Shown: piece by piece, positions 18,691 to 32,100 of the stretch
How the letters are laid out: each line of letters begins with the position of its first letter
Position numbering within the stretch: the first letter of the stretch is position 1
Source: Serendipita indica DSM 11827
Taxonomy: Eukaryota; Basidiomycota; Agaricomycetes; Sebacinales; Serendipitaceae
Assembly: GCA_910890315.1 (NCBI GenBank)
Contig: CAJVGD010000002.1
Span: 1,054,001 to 1,118,000 of the forward strand
Direction of reading: 5' to 3'
DNA: 64,000 bases
The notes under the pieces: model-generated
Told to the model about the DNA's origin: nothing
What the model saw: only the letters and a program-made list of their open reading frames with translations
The model's database searches: none
Translations under genes and position numbers: made by a program

Positions 18691-21600
18691 TTATGGTTGA
18701 GCCAAAAGTTCCTCCCGTTCCCGTCTTGCATTTCTAATATCTTCCAAGGTAATGGACGATCTATCACACATCAGTCTGAATATTCCATTCGCGTTCTGGT
18801 AGAGGTTTTCCGGGGTGTCAAGCTCGTGGATCTGACCGGCATCGAGAACGGCTACACGATCATAACTCAGAATTGTCCTCAGGCGGTCTAAAGAAGACAT
18901 CAAAACACGCAATCAAGAAACAAAAACAAACTCACGAGCAATACAAAGGACAGTTCTATTCCGGAAAGCCCTCGCGATTGTATTTCCTATCTGGTAGTCT
19001 GTGTGGACGCTCCAGTAAAATTATCGCACATCATTGACTGAACATACCTGTCAGATAGTCGACTGACGCAGTCGCCTCATCAAGGACAAGGATATTTGCA
19101 TTGACGACGAGGGCTCTAGCCAGCGAAACAAGTGATTTTTGCCCAACACTCAGATTCGCCCCTTCAGTCTCGATGACAGTGTCGAGGCTGAAACGATCGA
19201 CAGGTGTGCTAGTACCAGCCGTTTGACTATGAATCGATTGCGCAGCGCTAGCCACAGCCGTGTGAGTGCCAATAAGGTACGATTGCCGGAGTGCTTCATT
19301 GAGCGTAGCGTCATCGTGATGATTGAAGGGATCCAGATTGGTTCTCATTGTCCCAGAGATGAGATGTGCGTCCTGTGGGATAGCTTGGGTGGATGAGTGT
19401 CTGGACGTTGAGCTACGCCGATTACTTACTGCTAATCTTGGAGCGCAGGTCATCCAAACCCAGAGTAGAGATGTCAATGCCGTCGATGCGAATCGTTCCT
19501 CCGCTCAATTCAACAAGACGGAACATGCAGCCAACCAATGAAGACTTTCCCGATCCCGTCCTATGAGATACATGTTAAAGGCGATTGAATAGAGCTCGAG
19601 AGGCTCACCTTCCGATAATGCCTATCTTCTCGCCACCCTTGATGGTCATCGAAATGTTCTTCAAAACGAGCGGAAGACCTGGACGATATCGCAGCGAGAT
19701 TTGATCAATCTCTATTTCTCCTTTGTTGGGCCATTCTTGTGGAGGTTTATTCTCTGGTCGTTGCGCAGGAGCTTCTTGCTCAATCTCGTTTGCGTAGTGC
19801 AGGATTCTCTCCGCAGAGTTCATGTCATTCTCCACCTCTGGAAAGAAATGAGCTCCTGTCGCAATGAAGGGGCTGTTACTAACCAGCTGTCTGCCTAACG
19901 AGCCATCCCTGCCAACTGTTAGACATGCGTACATAGGAATGAAATGGTGAAGCGACATACAAACGCTTGTTGCACTCCAATAATGTAGGAAAGTGCCAGG
20001 CCGGTAAGGGCTGGAGAAATACTGAATCGCGCTCCGACGGCAAGAAGAGCAACACTGAGTGTGAGAAATGTTCCAAGAATATCTAGACGAATACCGAGCC
20101 AGCGTTGGTTTGTTACGGTTAGCCAGTATGCTCTGTAGAACGTCAGTGGTTGTTAATTTGTACAAAACTCGATTCACCTGTTCTCTACGTCGATGCGCTT
20201 GACATTCTCTTGCCTGAATCTTTCAGTCTCGCTGTATGCTCTGATAGTGGCGAGGCCTGAGAGGGACTCAGAGAAATGCGAATAGAGTGAACTTCGCAAG
20301 ATGGCGTCTAGAGAACCTTGAGCGACAATCGTAATGAGTCATTAAATACTGACCTAGTCGCTTTATCTCTCGCGCAGTGTGTCGGTAGAAGACCGCCATA
20401 TAATAGTAGATAATCCCAATGACAAATAGGGGTGCAAGGAATTGCGGAATGACGATGGCAATCAAGATAACTGAGCCTATGATCTGCGTAACCGTATTAT
20501 TGAGGAAGCGAATTGCGTCCCCTAATGTGTTATCTGAAAACCTGTGAGCTCACGTGCTTTGAAAGTTTAAACACGGACCAATCGTGTCGATATCTACATT
20601 CAAATTGTCAATTTCACTCCAGGAAGTCAAGAAAATATGCACCTTTGGCGAACCTGTTCATGATCCGACCAAGAGGATTCGTGTCAAAGAAGCTCATAGG
20701 ACTGTACATAAGCCGCTTGAGTGCCGCCTATATGTGACCCGTGAATCATTGCGAATCAAGTAGTCGACATATGCACACCTTGTGAAGAGCCCTGCTCGCG
20801 AAGTATGTGATAAACGAGAGAACTGCACCAGTTACAAAGGTTCCCAGTGCTTGTGCGGCGCCCAAACTGGCATATATAGCCATCTAAGCCCGTTGTCAAT
20901 AGAAGAAAGCAAGTTCTGTCCTTACTCACATAAAAGCCCTGTGACTTGTGCCATTTGAATTCTTGCCAATAGACGAGCCTAGATAGCGATCAGCCTCCCA
21001 GCACCATTGTGGAATTAATTATCCTACCAATATCCGCTCATAACTTGGGCGCCTTGAGTGAAGATGGCCGACAAGAGGAGTAACGGAATGAGGATCTGTC
21101 CGTTGGCAGCCTTGAGGTACTGTCCGTAGACTATTTCCAATAATTAGAATGCAATCATTCACACTCAGGTGACTCACCTGTTCCCTTGACCGAGCCCGTG
21201 TTTCGCTCCTCTGCCTGCATCTGTTGGGCACCTTGAATAGCCTTGCGGCGCTTCTTAGCTGCCTCGACAGCCGCTTCGCCTCCATCAACCTCCTCCTCCT
21301 CTTCTTCCTTTTGCGCATCCTCTTGTGCGCCAAACTGTTTAATCAGGAACGAAAAGGCTCCACCGGTCTTGACAAGGCCATCATACGTCCCGTCTTCTAC
21401 AATCTTTCCATTCTCCATGACAATGATGCGGTCTACCAGCGGGAGGAAATGAAGGGCGTGCGTTACCAAAATGCGAGTCTTGCCAGCCAGAGCACCGCTG
21501 ATCACGTTTTGGAAAACGGCCTTGCCGACATGGGCGTCGAGAGCGGAGAGAGGATCATCAAGGATGATAATGTCGCTGCCAAAGTAAAGACTGCGCGCAA

Positions 21601-23839
21601 TGTTGCATCGCTGTCGTTGACCACCGGAGAGCGTAATGCCTACGCGACGTTAGGCATTTTACTTTGCAGAAAGGAAGTGCTATACCTTTTTCCCCAACCT
21701 CGGTCAGGTCACCATTCGGGAGCATGTCGAGGTCCGCTTCCAAACAAGAATCCTTGATCACATTCCAATACTTCTCCTCGTCAAACGGTTTGCCAAAACA
21801 TATGTTATCGCGGATGGTCGCATTCTGTAGAGCCGTTGGCTATTATTATTACCCGCAATTGTGGATTCGGGGACACTGACCTGGATCCAGGCGGATTGCG
21901 GACAATAAGAGACGCTTCCGCCAAACACCACATCCCCACTCGTTCTCCGCATTTCCCCAATGATACCTTGAAGTAGGGAAGACTTGCCACTGCCAATTGC
22001 GCCAACAATGGCACAAAGTTGACCTCGGGGAATGTCAAAGGTGATGTTCTCAAGCTTGTAGGACTCTTCTGGTTGCGCAACATTAGCACCGCGCTGGTTT
22101 TCCTTGTGTTCTGCCTTCTCCTTGCGCGCGTGCTTGCCCTTCTTCGCAGACTCCACCTCTGGTGGTGAACCATCCCAGACGAAGGTTGCATCCTGGACAC
22201 GAAGGGCAAGGTCCATATCCGGGTCTACCTTGCGGGTATCGGCAATGACTTCTGCGACAAAAACGTCGTACAATCTCTCGACTGCACTAGCTGCATCTGC
22301 GATTGCAGAAAGACCCATCGGCATCCACATGAGAGGGAAGCGGACGAGTTGGAAAAGTGTGAGGGATGTGAAGATAATGGCAGCGTCGAGCTGATGCCCG
22401 AGCGCACTATAGGTGATGAAGGAGACGACAGCGGCAATAGAAGGAAGCGAGAACGCTACGGCGTTGTTGCCTGAGCGAATGAGAAGAAGTGTACGGATAT
22501 GGGAAAGTTCATGTCTCCGATATTCTCCAATTCTTTTTATAAATGGCATCTAGATGCAAAATGAGCTCGATAGAGTCAGAAAGGGCTGGACTTGCCTCCC
22601 AAGTGAAGACTTTGATAACCCGCATCCCATTAAGGAGTTCTTGAAGCAGTTTGACCCGCTTGTCTGTCCATATCATCGCCTTCATTCGCACGCTGAACAA
22701 CCTCTTCATAATCAATGTCTGTAGTGGTGAGACGACGAAAAGGATGGCAAAACCAGCGAGCGCAGACGGCCCGAGTTGGACAATGAGTAAAACTAGGCAC
22801 AGGAGGAGGCCCAGAGGCGACGTCCATGCTATATGGAAGAACATACAGCAAAAATCAATGCGACTAATATCTGTAGAGATCAGCCCAATGAGCCGTCCAC
22901 TGGGAACTGTGATCCTTGCACGAGAAGTGAGCTGCATACTACGATCGAATAGCGCAGCAATTAGGCCACCACGAATTAGCTTTGATAAAAGTTAGTCGTG
23001 CACCCTTGCCTTGGGTATATTTCGACTCACCACTCCAGTAGTACTGCCTCGGTAGAAACTATGATGCAGGCCCCAGGACGAGATAGTCTGCTGAATGAAC
23101 AGAGCAAAACAGATGCCAATGCCTTGTCCAATGTTGGGAGGTTTAGCGCCAGTTAAATGTGCTGAATACGAGCGCTGTGCAAACTTGATAATTTCCTTGA
23201 CGAGGAGCGGACTGGTGAGTTGAGCAATATCTCCTATTAATTTCAAGATACCACCACTCCAGAACCACCACAGAACGGCGTGGTTCATGGACATGGCTAA
23301 GCTTGCTCGCTTCTTGCCGTCTTTCGTCCTCCATTGCTCCTCTCGGCGATGGGGATCACCACGAAGACTCCACCAGATACGCCTGTGAAACTCGGGTTGT
23401 ATTTCTCCAGAAGCAAGACGAGTATTGTACTCTTCCGCCGCCTGATGCCGCCGTTGAAACGAGTCAACGATACGCTTGGCTATCTGCTCGGAAGAGCGAT
23501 CTTGAGGGAGGCGTGAGAGATCTTCGGCTTGCAACGGTCTTGCATAGCCAAGCATCATGGTCGGAGTGAGCCAGGACCAGTACAACTGGCTCAGAAAGCT
23601 CGCGTTGACGTCCCCCATCAGAGGGGCCGAGTCGAGTGTTCCCGTAGGTGGAGGAGCTTCGAGAGAGACGAATGGAACGCGGCCCCACCTTGTATATGCT
23701 CTGTCAGACTCGCGAAGACGACCAAAAAGGAACGAATGGCTCACCAAGGACGCTTGTCATATTGTAAATACTCTAATTTCTTAACTTTTCTCCTTCTTTC
23801 GTCGAAGCGCGTCGTCCGAGTCAGCCGTCGGTGCATCAT
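18691..23839 (-). CDS. YOR1-like ABCC-family ABC transporter
   Basis: This is a full-size ABC exporter with two TM domains and two ATPase domains, split by about twenty introns. The N-terminus reads [20 protein letters not shown], spliced over the first intron, then [21 protein letters not shown], as in YOR1/oligomycin-resistance pumps. NBD1 has Walker [10 protein letters not shown] (about 21980), the [11 protein letters not shown] signature region (about 21600) and [13 protein letters not shown]2 has [19 protein letters not shown], spliced at about 19610-19555, a divergent signature [16 protein letters not shown] and [12 protein letters not shown]. The C-terminus is [14 protein letters not shown]. 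The start is ATG 23839 (a second ATG follows directly); an ATG further upstream runs into a stop in its own frame. The substrate is unknown; drug or organic-anion export is inferred. Confidence 0.88.
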
Positions 23840-24218
23840 GGATCGAAGTTGGTTTGGTCTGGTCGAAGTTTTGTTTCTCTGCGAGCTTTTCCTGTTGGAC
23901 TGGTGCACTCATCACCTAACAGAATGCTATCTAAATTCCAGACGGCGATGGTCAGCTCTAAGAGAATGACTGCTCACTAAGCCAGGGTCTTTGCACATGG
24001 CCCAAAGATGCCGTCAGACGGCACGGGCAAGGGTTAAGGAATCCCACCAAAAAATCCACAGAAAATGATATAGATAATATATTATGCAAGCATCCAATCA
24101 GTAATTGCTGCCGCGAGCGTCTTTCACCGGCACAGTGGTAACCGGGGGATGCCCTCGACTGGCTCTCTACAAACTTGGACCCGTCCATCTCCAGCAGCAT
24201 TGAGAACTCGTACAAAAC
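23840..24218. promoter_or_regulatory. Divergent promoter of the ABC transporter and thiolase
   Basis: There are 379 bases between the two ATGs. The middle is AT-rich (around 24055-24090, with tatataga-like runs of alternating AT); I see no gene and no certain binding site. Confidence 0.4.
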
Positions 24219-25796
24219 ATGGAAAGGATTAAGCAACTTTCATCACAGCTTATGGGTTCAGGATCCGGTCGCGCACGACTCGAGGCAAAGTCGCCAGACG
24301 ACGTCGTAGTCACAATGGCTATACGCTCTCCAATGTGCAAGGTACTGCTTCCAATCTCTACGAAAATTTCCATTCTGATCGCTAGCAGGCCCGCAAAGGT
24401 GGTTTCAAAGATACAAGGTCCGGGCGGATTCATCACATGGCTTTGTGAAGCGGCTAACGCCCTTGTCCAGGAGCGATGAGCTCTTGACAGCCATGTTCAA
24501 GGTGATTCCAAGCCTCTGACCGTAACACTAGGTCTCACTGTTCAACAGGCAGCTATAGCAAACTGCCAAGTAGACCCGAAGTCTATTGAGGACATTTGCG
24601 TCGGCACCGTCCTCCCTCCCCGCGCACCTTATGAAGCACGTGCTGCTGCACTTGCAGCGGGTATCCCAGAGACGACGCCCTTGCAAACCATCAACCGGTT
24701 CTGCTCTAGCGGACTAATGGCCGTCACCACCATTTCAAACCAAATCCGTGCGGGACAGATTGAAATTGGTTTAGCCGTTGGCGTAGAAAGCATGACCATG
24801 AACGCCGATAGGGATACGGGATACAGCGAGGAAATTATGCAACATCCCGTCGCCAAAGATTGCAAGATGCCCATGGGCTGGACGTCGGAAAATGTGGCGA
24901 CAGAATTCAATATTAGTCGAGAATCCATGGACGAGTTTGCTGCGCTGTGCGTCGTATCTGCATCGTCCCACTCAGCGCTCACGAAGATTAAAGATCTTTC
25001 CAGCGTGCTTCAAAAGCGCAAAAAGAGGGCATATTCAAGACGGAGATTGTGCCTATCGAAGCAATCAAGGTTGACCCTAAAACCGGTGCACGCTCAAAAA
25101 TTATCGTCAGCGAGGACGATGGTATTCGCCATGGTACGACCGCCGAAGCGCTCTCAAAGATCAAGAGCGCATTCCCTCAGTGGGGAGAAGGAAAAACGAC
25201 GGGAGGAAACGCTTCCCAAGTCACTGACGGTGCTGCGGCCGTCTTGCTCATGACGAGGCGACGGGCGGAAGCACTCGGGCTAAAAATCTTGGCCAAACAC
25301 GTCACTACGTCAGTTGCGGGTATGTAGTTTCCTGGAATACGTATCCAATCGTAAGACTATTCGTAGGATTGGCTCCTCGGATTATGGGAATAGGTCCAAG
25401 TATAGCGATCCCCATGGCCCTCGAAAAGGCCGGGATAACCAAAGACGACGTGGACCTCTTCGAGGCGAGCACACTATCCTTCTTTCATCTACATTACTCA
25501 ACTAGGGCTAGATCAATGAGGCTTTCGCTTCAATGTATGTCTACTGTGTCCGAAAGCTTGACCTCGACATTGAAAAGGTCAATGTAAATGGTGGTGCAAT
25601 TGCCCTCGGTCATCCATTAGGTACGACGGGAGCCAGGCAGATAGCCACGGGGTTAAATGCATTGGAGCGTCGTGGCGGAAAGGTGTGCATCGTCCATCCT
25701 TTTTGCAATAGTAGCTGATGTCATCTGCAGATCTTAGTCACGTCAATGTGCATTGGCCTCGGGATGGGTGCGGCAGCCGTCTTTGTTCGGGACTGA
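24219..25796 (+). CDS. POT1: Peroxisomal 3-ketoacyl-CoA thiolase
   Basis: This enzyme catalyses the last step of beta-oxidation: cleavage of 3-ketoacyl-CoA by CoA. Eight exons (24219-24341, 24389-24417, 24471-24501, 24549-24946, 24994-25319, 25367-25464, 25512-25682, 25731-25796) give 413 residues. The N-terminus [13 protein letters not shown] contains RIxxxxxQL, a peroxisomal targeting signal type 2. The nucleophile is Cys113 in [10 protein letters not shown]. The His of [17 protein letters not shown] and the Cys of [11 protein letters not shown] complete the site. Exons 2 and 3 are only 29 and 31 nt. The intron after DLFE starts with GC (gcgagc) and joins to [14 protein letters not shown] replaces the usual SHQRA-type sequence. 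It is convergent with the lyase gene. Confidence 0.92.
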
Positions 25797-26000
25797 ATAT
25801 GGGCCCAAACCTCGAAATATACCAATGACATGGTTCGTGAATATATTATCACTACCTACATAAAATCGTGAAAGGTCCAGCGTGCAATATCGAAACTTGG
25901 GGGAATGGTATGCCACAAACAATGGGAGTGACTAGAAACTCGGAAGCTGTGATATGTCCGTGTACGTGAGGAAGATGACTCGGAGTGCCTTCTTCTGTTT

Positions 26001-28704
26001 TCAGTGAGATGTAAGTGACCAGTCTGCGAGTGCCACCGAAGGAGGATTCTGGAAGTTGGAGAAGTTGTCCCACTGAGGATTGAAGAGAACCTGGATGGTG
26101 TTCGTGCCAGCCGGAATCGACAAACTGAGCACCGTGACACCTGGGTTCGGCTGATCGGGGTCTTGACCAGTCTGAAGCTGTGGTGCATCCGATGTTCGGA
26201 CAGGTTCGAGTGTTTGCCACTGTACGTTATTGGGAGCATTGAGCAGTTGAACCTGCAGCCTCTTGCCGTTGAGCTCGAGGTTGGCATTCGCTCCGTCGAT
26301 CGTCACTGTCGCATTTGTATGCATACGCCAGTAGGTAACGGCGTTTACATTGGTAAGCTCGTCTTGCAGCAAGACTTGCTTTCTGCCATTGATGAAACGG
26401 ATACCGCGTTTGACATCAGCGTCATAGGCGCTGGTCAGATCGGCGACCATGTATGCAGTCGAGGTACTGCCAGCATCAAAGATGGTGGATGGTCCCTGCG
26501 CTTCCCCGGTGGTGTCGAATCTGACGGTGGGCAAAGCATTGACGTTCTGGTTTGCACCAGCAATGCTCAGTGTGTTTTGGCCCTCTGTCATTTTGCGGTA
26601 CCATAACCAGCGAGCGCTATTCTGAGCTTCGCTGCTAAAGTAGCCAGCTCCGAGGTAGTCACCGGAGCCAAGTTCTCCAGCCCATCGTTGACCCAGGGCA
26701 TCGAGAACGAAGTCACCACAGTCAAGGTCGCCTGTAACGGCATATGAGATCAAAAATCATTTGGTTTTACGAAGACTTACCATGCGTTTGATGTGCAGTC
26801 AGGTTGCTGGCCTTCATTGCGACATATATTCCGTTATTGTCTGTCCAGCTCGTCCTCATCGATCCCCAACGAGTGTCATTGTCGTCAAAGTAGTGATCAA
26901 TTGGCAACCCGTTCCACCAAGCACCTGAAACTCCTGGGTCATACCAGAACATTGACCAGGGCTCTGCGGACGTGAAGCGATCACGTTGCCAGAGTAGTAT
27001 ACATGGGTTGATTGTAGGCAGTTCCCATGTAGAACAAGCTGGTATCACTAGTGGAGAACTTGTTTGGTCCATGATCTAGGCGCATTCAGAATCAGAACAA
27101 CGGGAAATGAGAGCGGGCAGACCTCCATAGTCAAACAAGCTAGTCATTCCCCACACGTACATGTGGTACAAACCCGTCAGGTTGAAGCTCGGATTGTTAT
27201 TGAGCATGCCAAAGTCACCACCGGTCGCAAGTTGGAGGCTGCTGGTAAGCTCGGCCCACCCGGTCATGGCAAAGTACCAATAGTTGGGAGTCTCTGCACC
27301 AGAGCCATTGGGAGTAGGCACTCGAACACAGTTGGCAGCGGCATTATTGACGACCTGGGGGAGCAGGCTGTTGCAAGTACCCGACGTGTCATCACCCGCA
27401 ATTGCGATACATCCCATTGCGAGACCAGAGTTGGATACTAAGAATACTATTGAGCATCGCTATAACGATACTGTTGAATCAACTCACCGCAATTCCAGTT
27501 GCCATTGACGCCCGTCCAGAAAGCATTCTGTGCATATCCTGCAGCACCCCTGGTCAAACCAAAGTTGATGATGCTGGTACGGATCGTATTTCTTTGGTCA
27601 TCAGTCCACTGATCGTAGAGCCAATCATAGGCGATCGCAAAAGTTGCGGTCAACTCTGCGCAATCGAGGAAGTGAGCCGAGTTCCAAGGATCTGTTGGGT
27701 CATTGCCGGCCTGGCTAGTATCATCAGCCCAGTGGATGGCATTCTATGTAAAAAGATGAGCAGGATATCTGGAGCAGCCGCTGTCCCGGCATACATTGAG
27801 TTCTCGCCAGGTGTGGTCAACCCAGGAGGTATCATTGGTCATAAGATATGCATAGGCAAAATGTTTGACGCGTTGTTTGACCTGCGAAGCCGTCAGGGTC
27901 GTCACTTCTGTGTGGAGTGTCCACGCTTACCTCACGAGCTGGGTCAAGGATACCGCTACCAGATGGGCCTCCATCAAAAACGTGAACAACAGCGGGCTGG
28001 TCCTTATAGTAGGTGGCGTTGGCCATGATAATGTCGTTCCATTGCTGCAGGTATGGGTCCCCTTTCATGAGATTAGGGAGGGCCTGAATCTTGTATCTTC
28101 CGGCGACGAGCCGAGGCCTGTCTGGGCGCAAATTCGTCAAACTCGGTTGGCCACTTGGGGTGAATGAATCTTGGGGCCAGTTAATCGAGGGATTATTGGC
28201 GTTGATAAAAGTCGGTGGACCATAAGCTGCAGTGTCCGTCTGCGCGCTTGATTAATCTCTCCGAGCGCTCACGGGAACTGTACAATAAACTCACCGTGGA
28301 CGGGTAGACAGGCAAAAATAACCATCAGTGCTAATGGGGAATCGTCCAGACGCATGTAAAATGCTTTGATGAGGTCCATCAGCGGATCCTTGGCCGTTAT
28401 TACCACCTCCGCTGCTGCTCGACGACGAATTGGCGTCGCGAGCCTTTCTCGAACCGACGACACCGCCAACAATCGCGGCAATGAGTACAATGAGAAGAAT
28501 AGGACATCCAACGAGGATCCACTTGGACCGCCGCTTTTTTGGTGGTTGGTACGGAGTGTCATAGTACCCCGCCGCTGCTTGCTCTAATTAGCACCCTCTC
28601 GAGCTGCAAGGGTTCCGTTTCTCGAACGTATACTCACCACTGTTGCTCCCATTTAGCTGGTCATAGTGCACATTCCCGAGCGGCCTCTGCTGCTCGTAAG
28701 ACAT
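26001..28704 (-). CDS. Heparinase II/III-like polysaccharide lyase, membrane-anchored; frame break near 26995
   Basis: A type II membrane protein carrying a heparinase/alginate-lyase-like domain. After the ATG at 28704 (MSYEQQRPLGNVHYDQ) comes a basic stop (PPKKRRSK), one membrane span at about residues 44-66 and a Ser/Gly linker. The catalytic region follows: NNPSINWPQDSF, RPRLVAGRYK, ELTATFAIAYDWLYDQW, YWYFAMTGWAELTSS, GDFGMLNNNPSFNLTGLYHM, DHGPNKFSTSD, WSMFWYDPGVSGAW, then a beta-rich C-terminus ending ADWSLTSH. Between NQPMYT and LWQRDRFTS the frame shifts by one base and no intron fits, so as written it would stop early. It is either a sequence error or a recent lesion. The family is recognised by pattern; the substrate is unknown. 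Confidence 0.68.
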
Positions 28705-29142
28705 GACCGTGGAAACCTGTTGAAGTTCTCTTGGGACCGTTCAGATCTGCAAGCATTGTCAATATCACGTCAATATGCCTCTAGGTTGCATGTAGAAGAC
28801 ATACGGACGCCAAAGGGCCAAAGGAGTGCAAAATACTCTGAGATGGTCGGGGAGTGAAGCCTACCGACTATTTATACACGGCCACCTCGCAACAAATCCC
28901 GAAAGGCCTCACCGGCATCGCTTTCGGCCTCGTCGTGTGTGATAAATCCAGATTCGGTCGATTCAAGTACACAAATAGTAAGCTAGCTTACAGTTTTTTT
29001 TAAAACCCAGACCGAGCCGCTGTCCGCAGAGGACATACCAAAAGACATGAAACACGCAAGAGGATTTCGGGTGCGATGACCTCTAGCGGTCAACAGAAAC
29101 AAGTAGAGAGCTTGGTTCGCTCAAAAATTTTAGGGTATGCAG
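28705..29142. promoter_or_regulatory. Upstream region of the lyase gene / 3' region of the Zn2Cys6 gene
   Basis: There are 438 bases without a gene. On the minus strand this is the promoter of the lyase: gcctataaatag-like sequence at about 28865-28880 (minus strand tataaatagtcgg) is a reasonable TATA element about 165 nt before the ATG. A short poly-T run lies at about 28993. Confidence 0.45.
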
Positions 29143-32100
29143 TTACCAGATTTGTTGGTCATACTGCTGAGGCAGAATAAACGCCTCGAGTCCATAACCA
29201 GCATCTCCCAGATTATCCTCCGACATCCAGATTGGCATCTGCTGGTCGCCAGAGTACTCGAACATGTGGTGGTACTCGGTTGGCGTGATAATCTCTTGGA
29301 GATGAGCGGGAACCTGCCCATGCATGCCGTTGAGGATAGGCGCAAATTGGCGAGGAGTATCCTGATACGGCTGAGAGTACATCGAGTCTGTCGACATGAC
29401 GCGGTGATGGCCATGCATCGGCATCCCCTGTGGGTACACATGCTGTCGCTGGTCCTCTCCCGGATGAGGCACCTGCCCATGCTGTTGATGCGGGGACACA
29501 AGCGTTTGTTGAGACGTTGCGTCAGAGCTAGCACGAGTTGCAGAGGACCGAACATTGGCTGGAGGATAGCGTCGCTTTCGTTGTGTGAGCATGAGCCGTA
29601 AAGTGCGAGCATATCGGGTGGCCGGGATCGTTGACAAGAGGTTTGCCAGCTCTTCGACAGTTGTGAATACTGATTCGATGCCACCGGACCTTTCACATTC
29701 TTCGGGGCTAGCGCGAGATTAGCGGCATCAAGGGAGGGTGGAAGAGAGGGACATACAACAGACGGGCCAGCCTCATTAGGAAAGATGCAGCAAATACCGC
29801 CGTGAGATGTGTGTATGTGACGGCATACCTCAACCCTTCTCGGTAAGACGTCGAACGGAGACAGATTTCGAGTCCTGTCATGATGGTGTGAGATGGGCCC
29901 GTCAATCGCAAAACTTGCTTCACAAACCTTGTCGAGCACTCCGTATTGCATGGTCGGCGACGGATCGTTGTGATTCCGACATTTTGGAAACATCGTCCGG
30001 GCCGGTAATACCCCTAAGAGCCGTAGCTTCATGGTAAAGCTCCGCGAACAGGTACTGAATCTGGAGTGATTGACGATAGAATGTCGTGTCCGGATATCGT
30101 GTGGAGAAAATGTTGTCCCACGTCCCATACCACTTGCGGAAGTTTTCCGTCGCCTCGAATAGACGGCTTGCTCGATCTTCCGTGAATGGACCGTCAAGCG
30201 GAGCTAGACTGTCGTTGGCCCGTTCTCGGAACACCATGAGTTCGACGGTGGAAACAAGGCGCGCGTCGTCTTCGATACTCAATGGGTGAGTGAGAAGCGC
30301 AGAGCCCCCCAAGACGCTCTCATCTTCCTTGAGAATGGCAGGACGGCCCGTCCCAAAGGACATTCTTTTTGCGCATGATCAGCGACCGATTGCCGCAGAC
30401 TTACTCTATACGTACTGATGCTCGAACAAGTAGAGACAGAACCACGTCCTCGCTCCAACAACGAGTTCTCGCTCCGAGGCTGAATTGCTCGCCTTGTTGT
30501 TTTGAATACGCTTGAGGAGCTTGGGCCATGCTTTATTCATGTCTATGATCGCCCGTAAGCGGGTTTGCTCGATTGCCAAGGAATGCTTCTCACCCAGTTG
30601 CAATGCCATTCGCACCGCGTGTCCACAGGTAAGCCATCCATTAGGCGACCAACCAGAGAGAATGACTATGTCGTGGTTAGATCCCGGACATCTCGAGGAC
30701 GAACTATGCAGGCTCACCAACAGCTCTGACGACATCGGCACTGATGAACGGAGCAAAGAGCTTATTCAATTGTCAGCGGTGACGCTCAAACAGGTCAGAC
30801 TGCACAAGTACCGTTTGAGCCACTATGTGGTGTACCTCGTCTCGACATCTCTGGGTCAACTCGCTCGTCGGTCCTGGATACACCAACTGTGAGAAAGAGT
30901 TTGGCGGGAACCAGCGAAAAGTGACTTGCCGCCTCCATCTCGGACTTGAGAGGCCACCATACAGATGGCGTTGACGGCAAATGGCGATCGTTCATGCAAT
31001 AGGTCAAACGTGTCAAAGTGGCGATCAAATACGGGCAAGAATGTCGAGCAGCCCTTGTAGAATCTGTGCGAGCCGATCAGTCTTGAGAATGGGGTCGCTC
31101 GGGAAGGCTGACATTTCAAACAACTCTCGCGCTTCCTCGACTGTGACTATGCCCTTGGTCACCACTTTAACGGCACATGTCAGATTGAAGGATTTAACCG
31201 TGCTGTCATTCAATTGTTCTCACCGTCTGGAAAGTCGTGCTTTGTCTTCTGACCGAGCGTAGAAGTTTTCCTCCGTTTTTTGGGGCGCGTACCATCCGGC
31301 TCCAAAGAGGGGCTCCGAGGTCTCCTGATGTAATTCTCCTGGTTACTCGCCTGAAGTTCGTCCTTTTCACCAAGATCTCGGAGGACCTCGAGCGGGGCCA
31401 CCAGGCCAGCACCAGGGAGTTCACCTGCGCCCTCGTCGTCGGAAGAATCAGCTGATGTCACGTTGGACGAGTTATTGTGTGGTTTTGTTGATCCCGGGCG
31501 AGTGCCATAGGGCCCGGGCGACGGTTGCGACGCACGCACATTCGACTGATATTCGACCAACTGGGAGCGAATAGGTGGCAAGCTAGTCGGGAACCTTGGT
31601 GGGGGCATGACAGTTGCTGTGGCTGGTGAAATCGGGGGAAGGCTCGGAAACGCCGGGTGGAAGGTCGGATGAGACGGTTGAGAAGATGCCGAAGGCACTA
31701 AGGCTGAGCCTTGTCCGTTGGATGGATACGGGCCGTGCGGGTGCGCAGACGTCGGGCTGTACTGGTGATGCTCATACGAACTCGCAGAGGAGGGAGTTCG
31801 ATGTGATTCGACCATGGGGCCTCCTGGAGGGTATCTGCGTGTGTCGACGGGCGATTGCGCGGCGACTCTGCGCACGTCGGGACTGACGGTGGCAGCGGTT
31901 CCGTTGTGGATCGGCGGGGCTGCAGCGCCTTGACGAAAGGCGAGGAGGACCTCGTGGAGGGTAGCCTGGACACCTTGCAAGCCATTAACCATGCTGGTCA
32001 TCTTGTCTTCCACGCCACGGACACGATCCTCGACGGCCTTGATACGCCTGTGGCAGAGAGGGCACGGTTAGACAGGAGCATCACATGACGGGTACCGTTT

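Noticed and set aside
23836-23920. Upstream ATG (MSAPVQQEKLAEK) as the ABC transporter start
   Set aside because: Its frame reaches a stop before the conserved YLQYDKRPW block, which lies in the frame of the ATG at 23839.
26950-27000. 39-nt intron (gtatac...ccgcag) to repair the lyase
   Set aside because: It removes the conserved LWQRDRF segment and leaves the wrong phase for WSMFWYDP.
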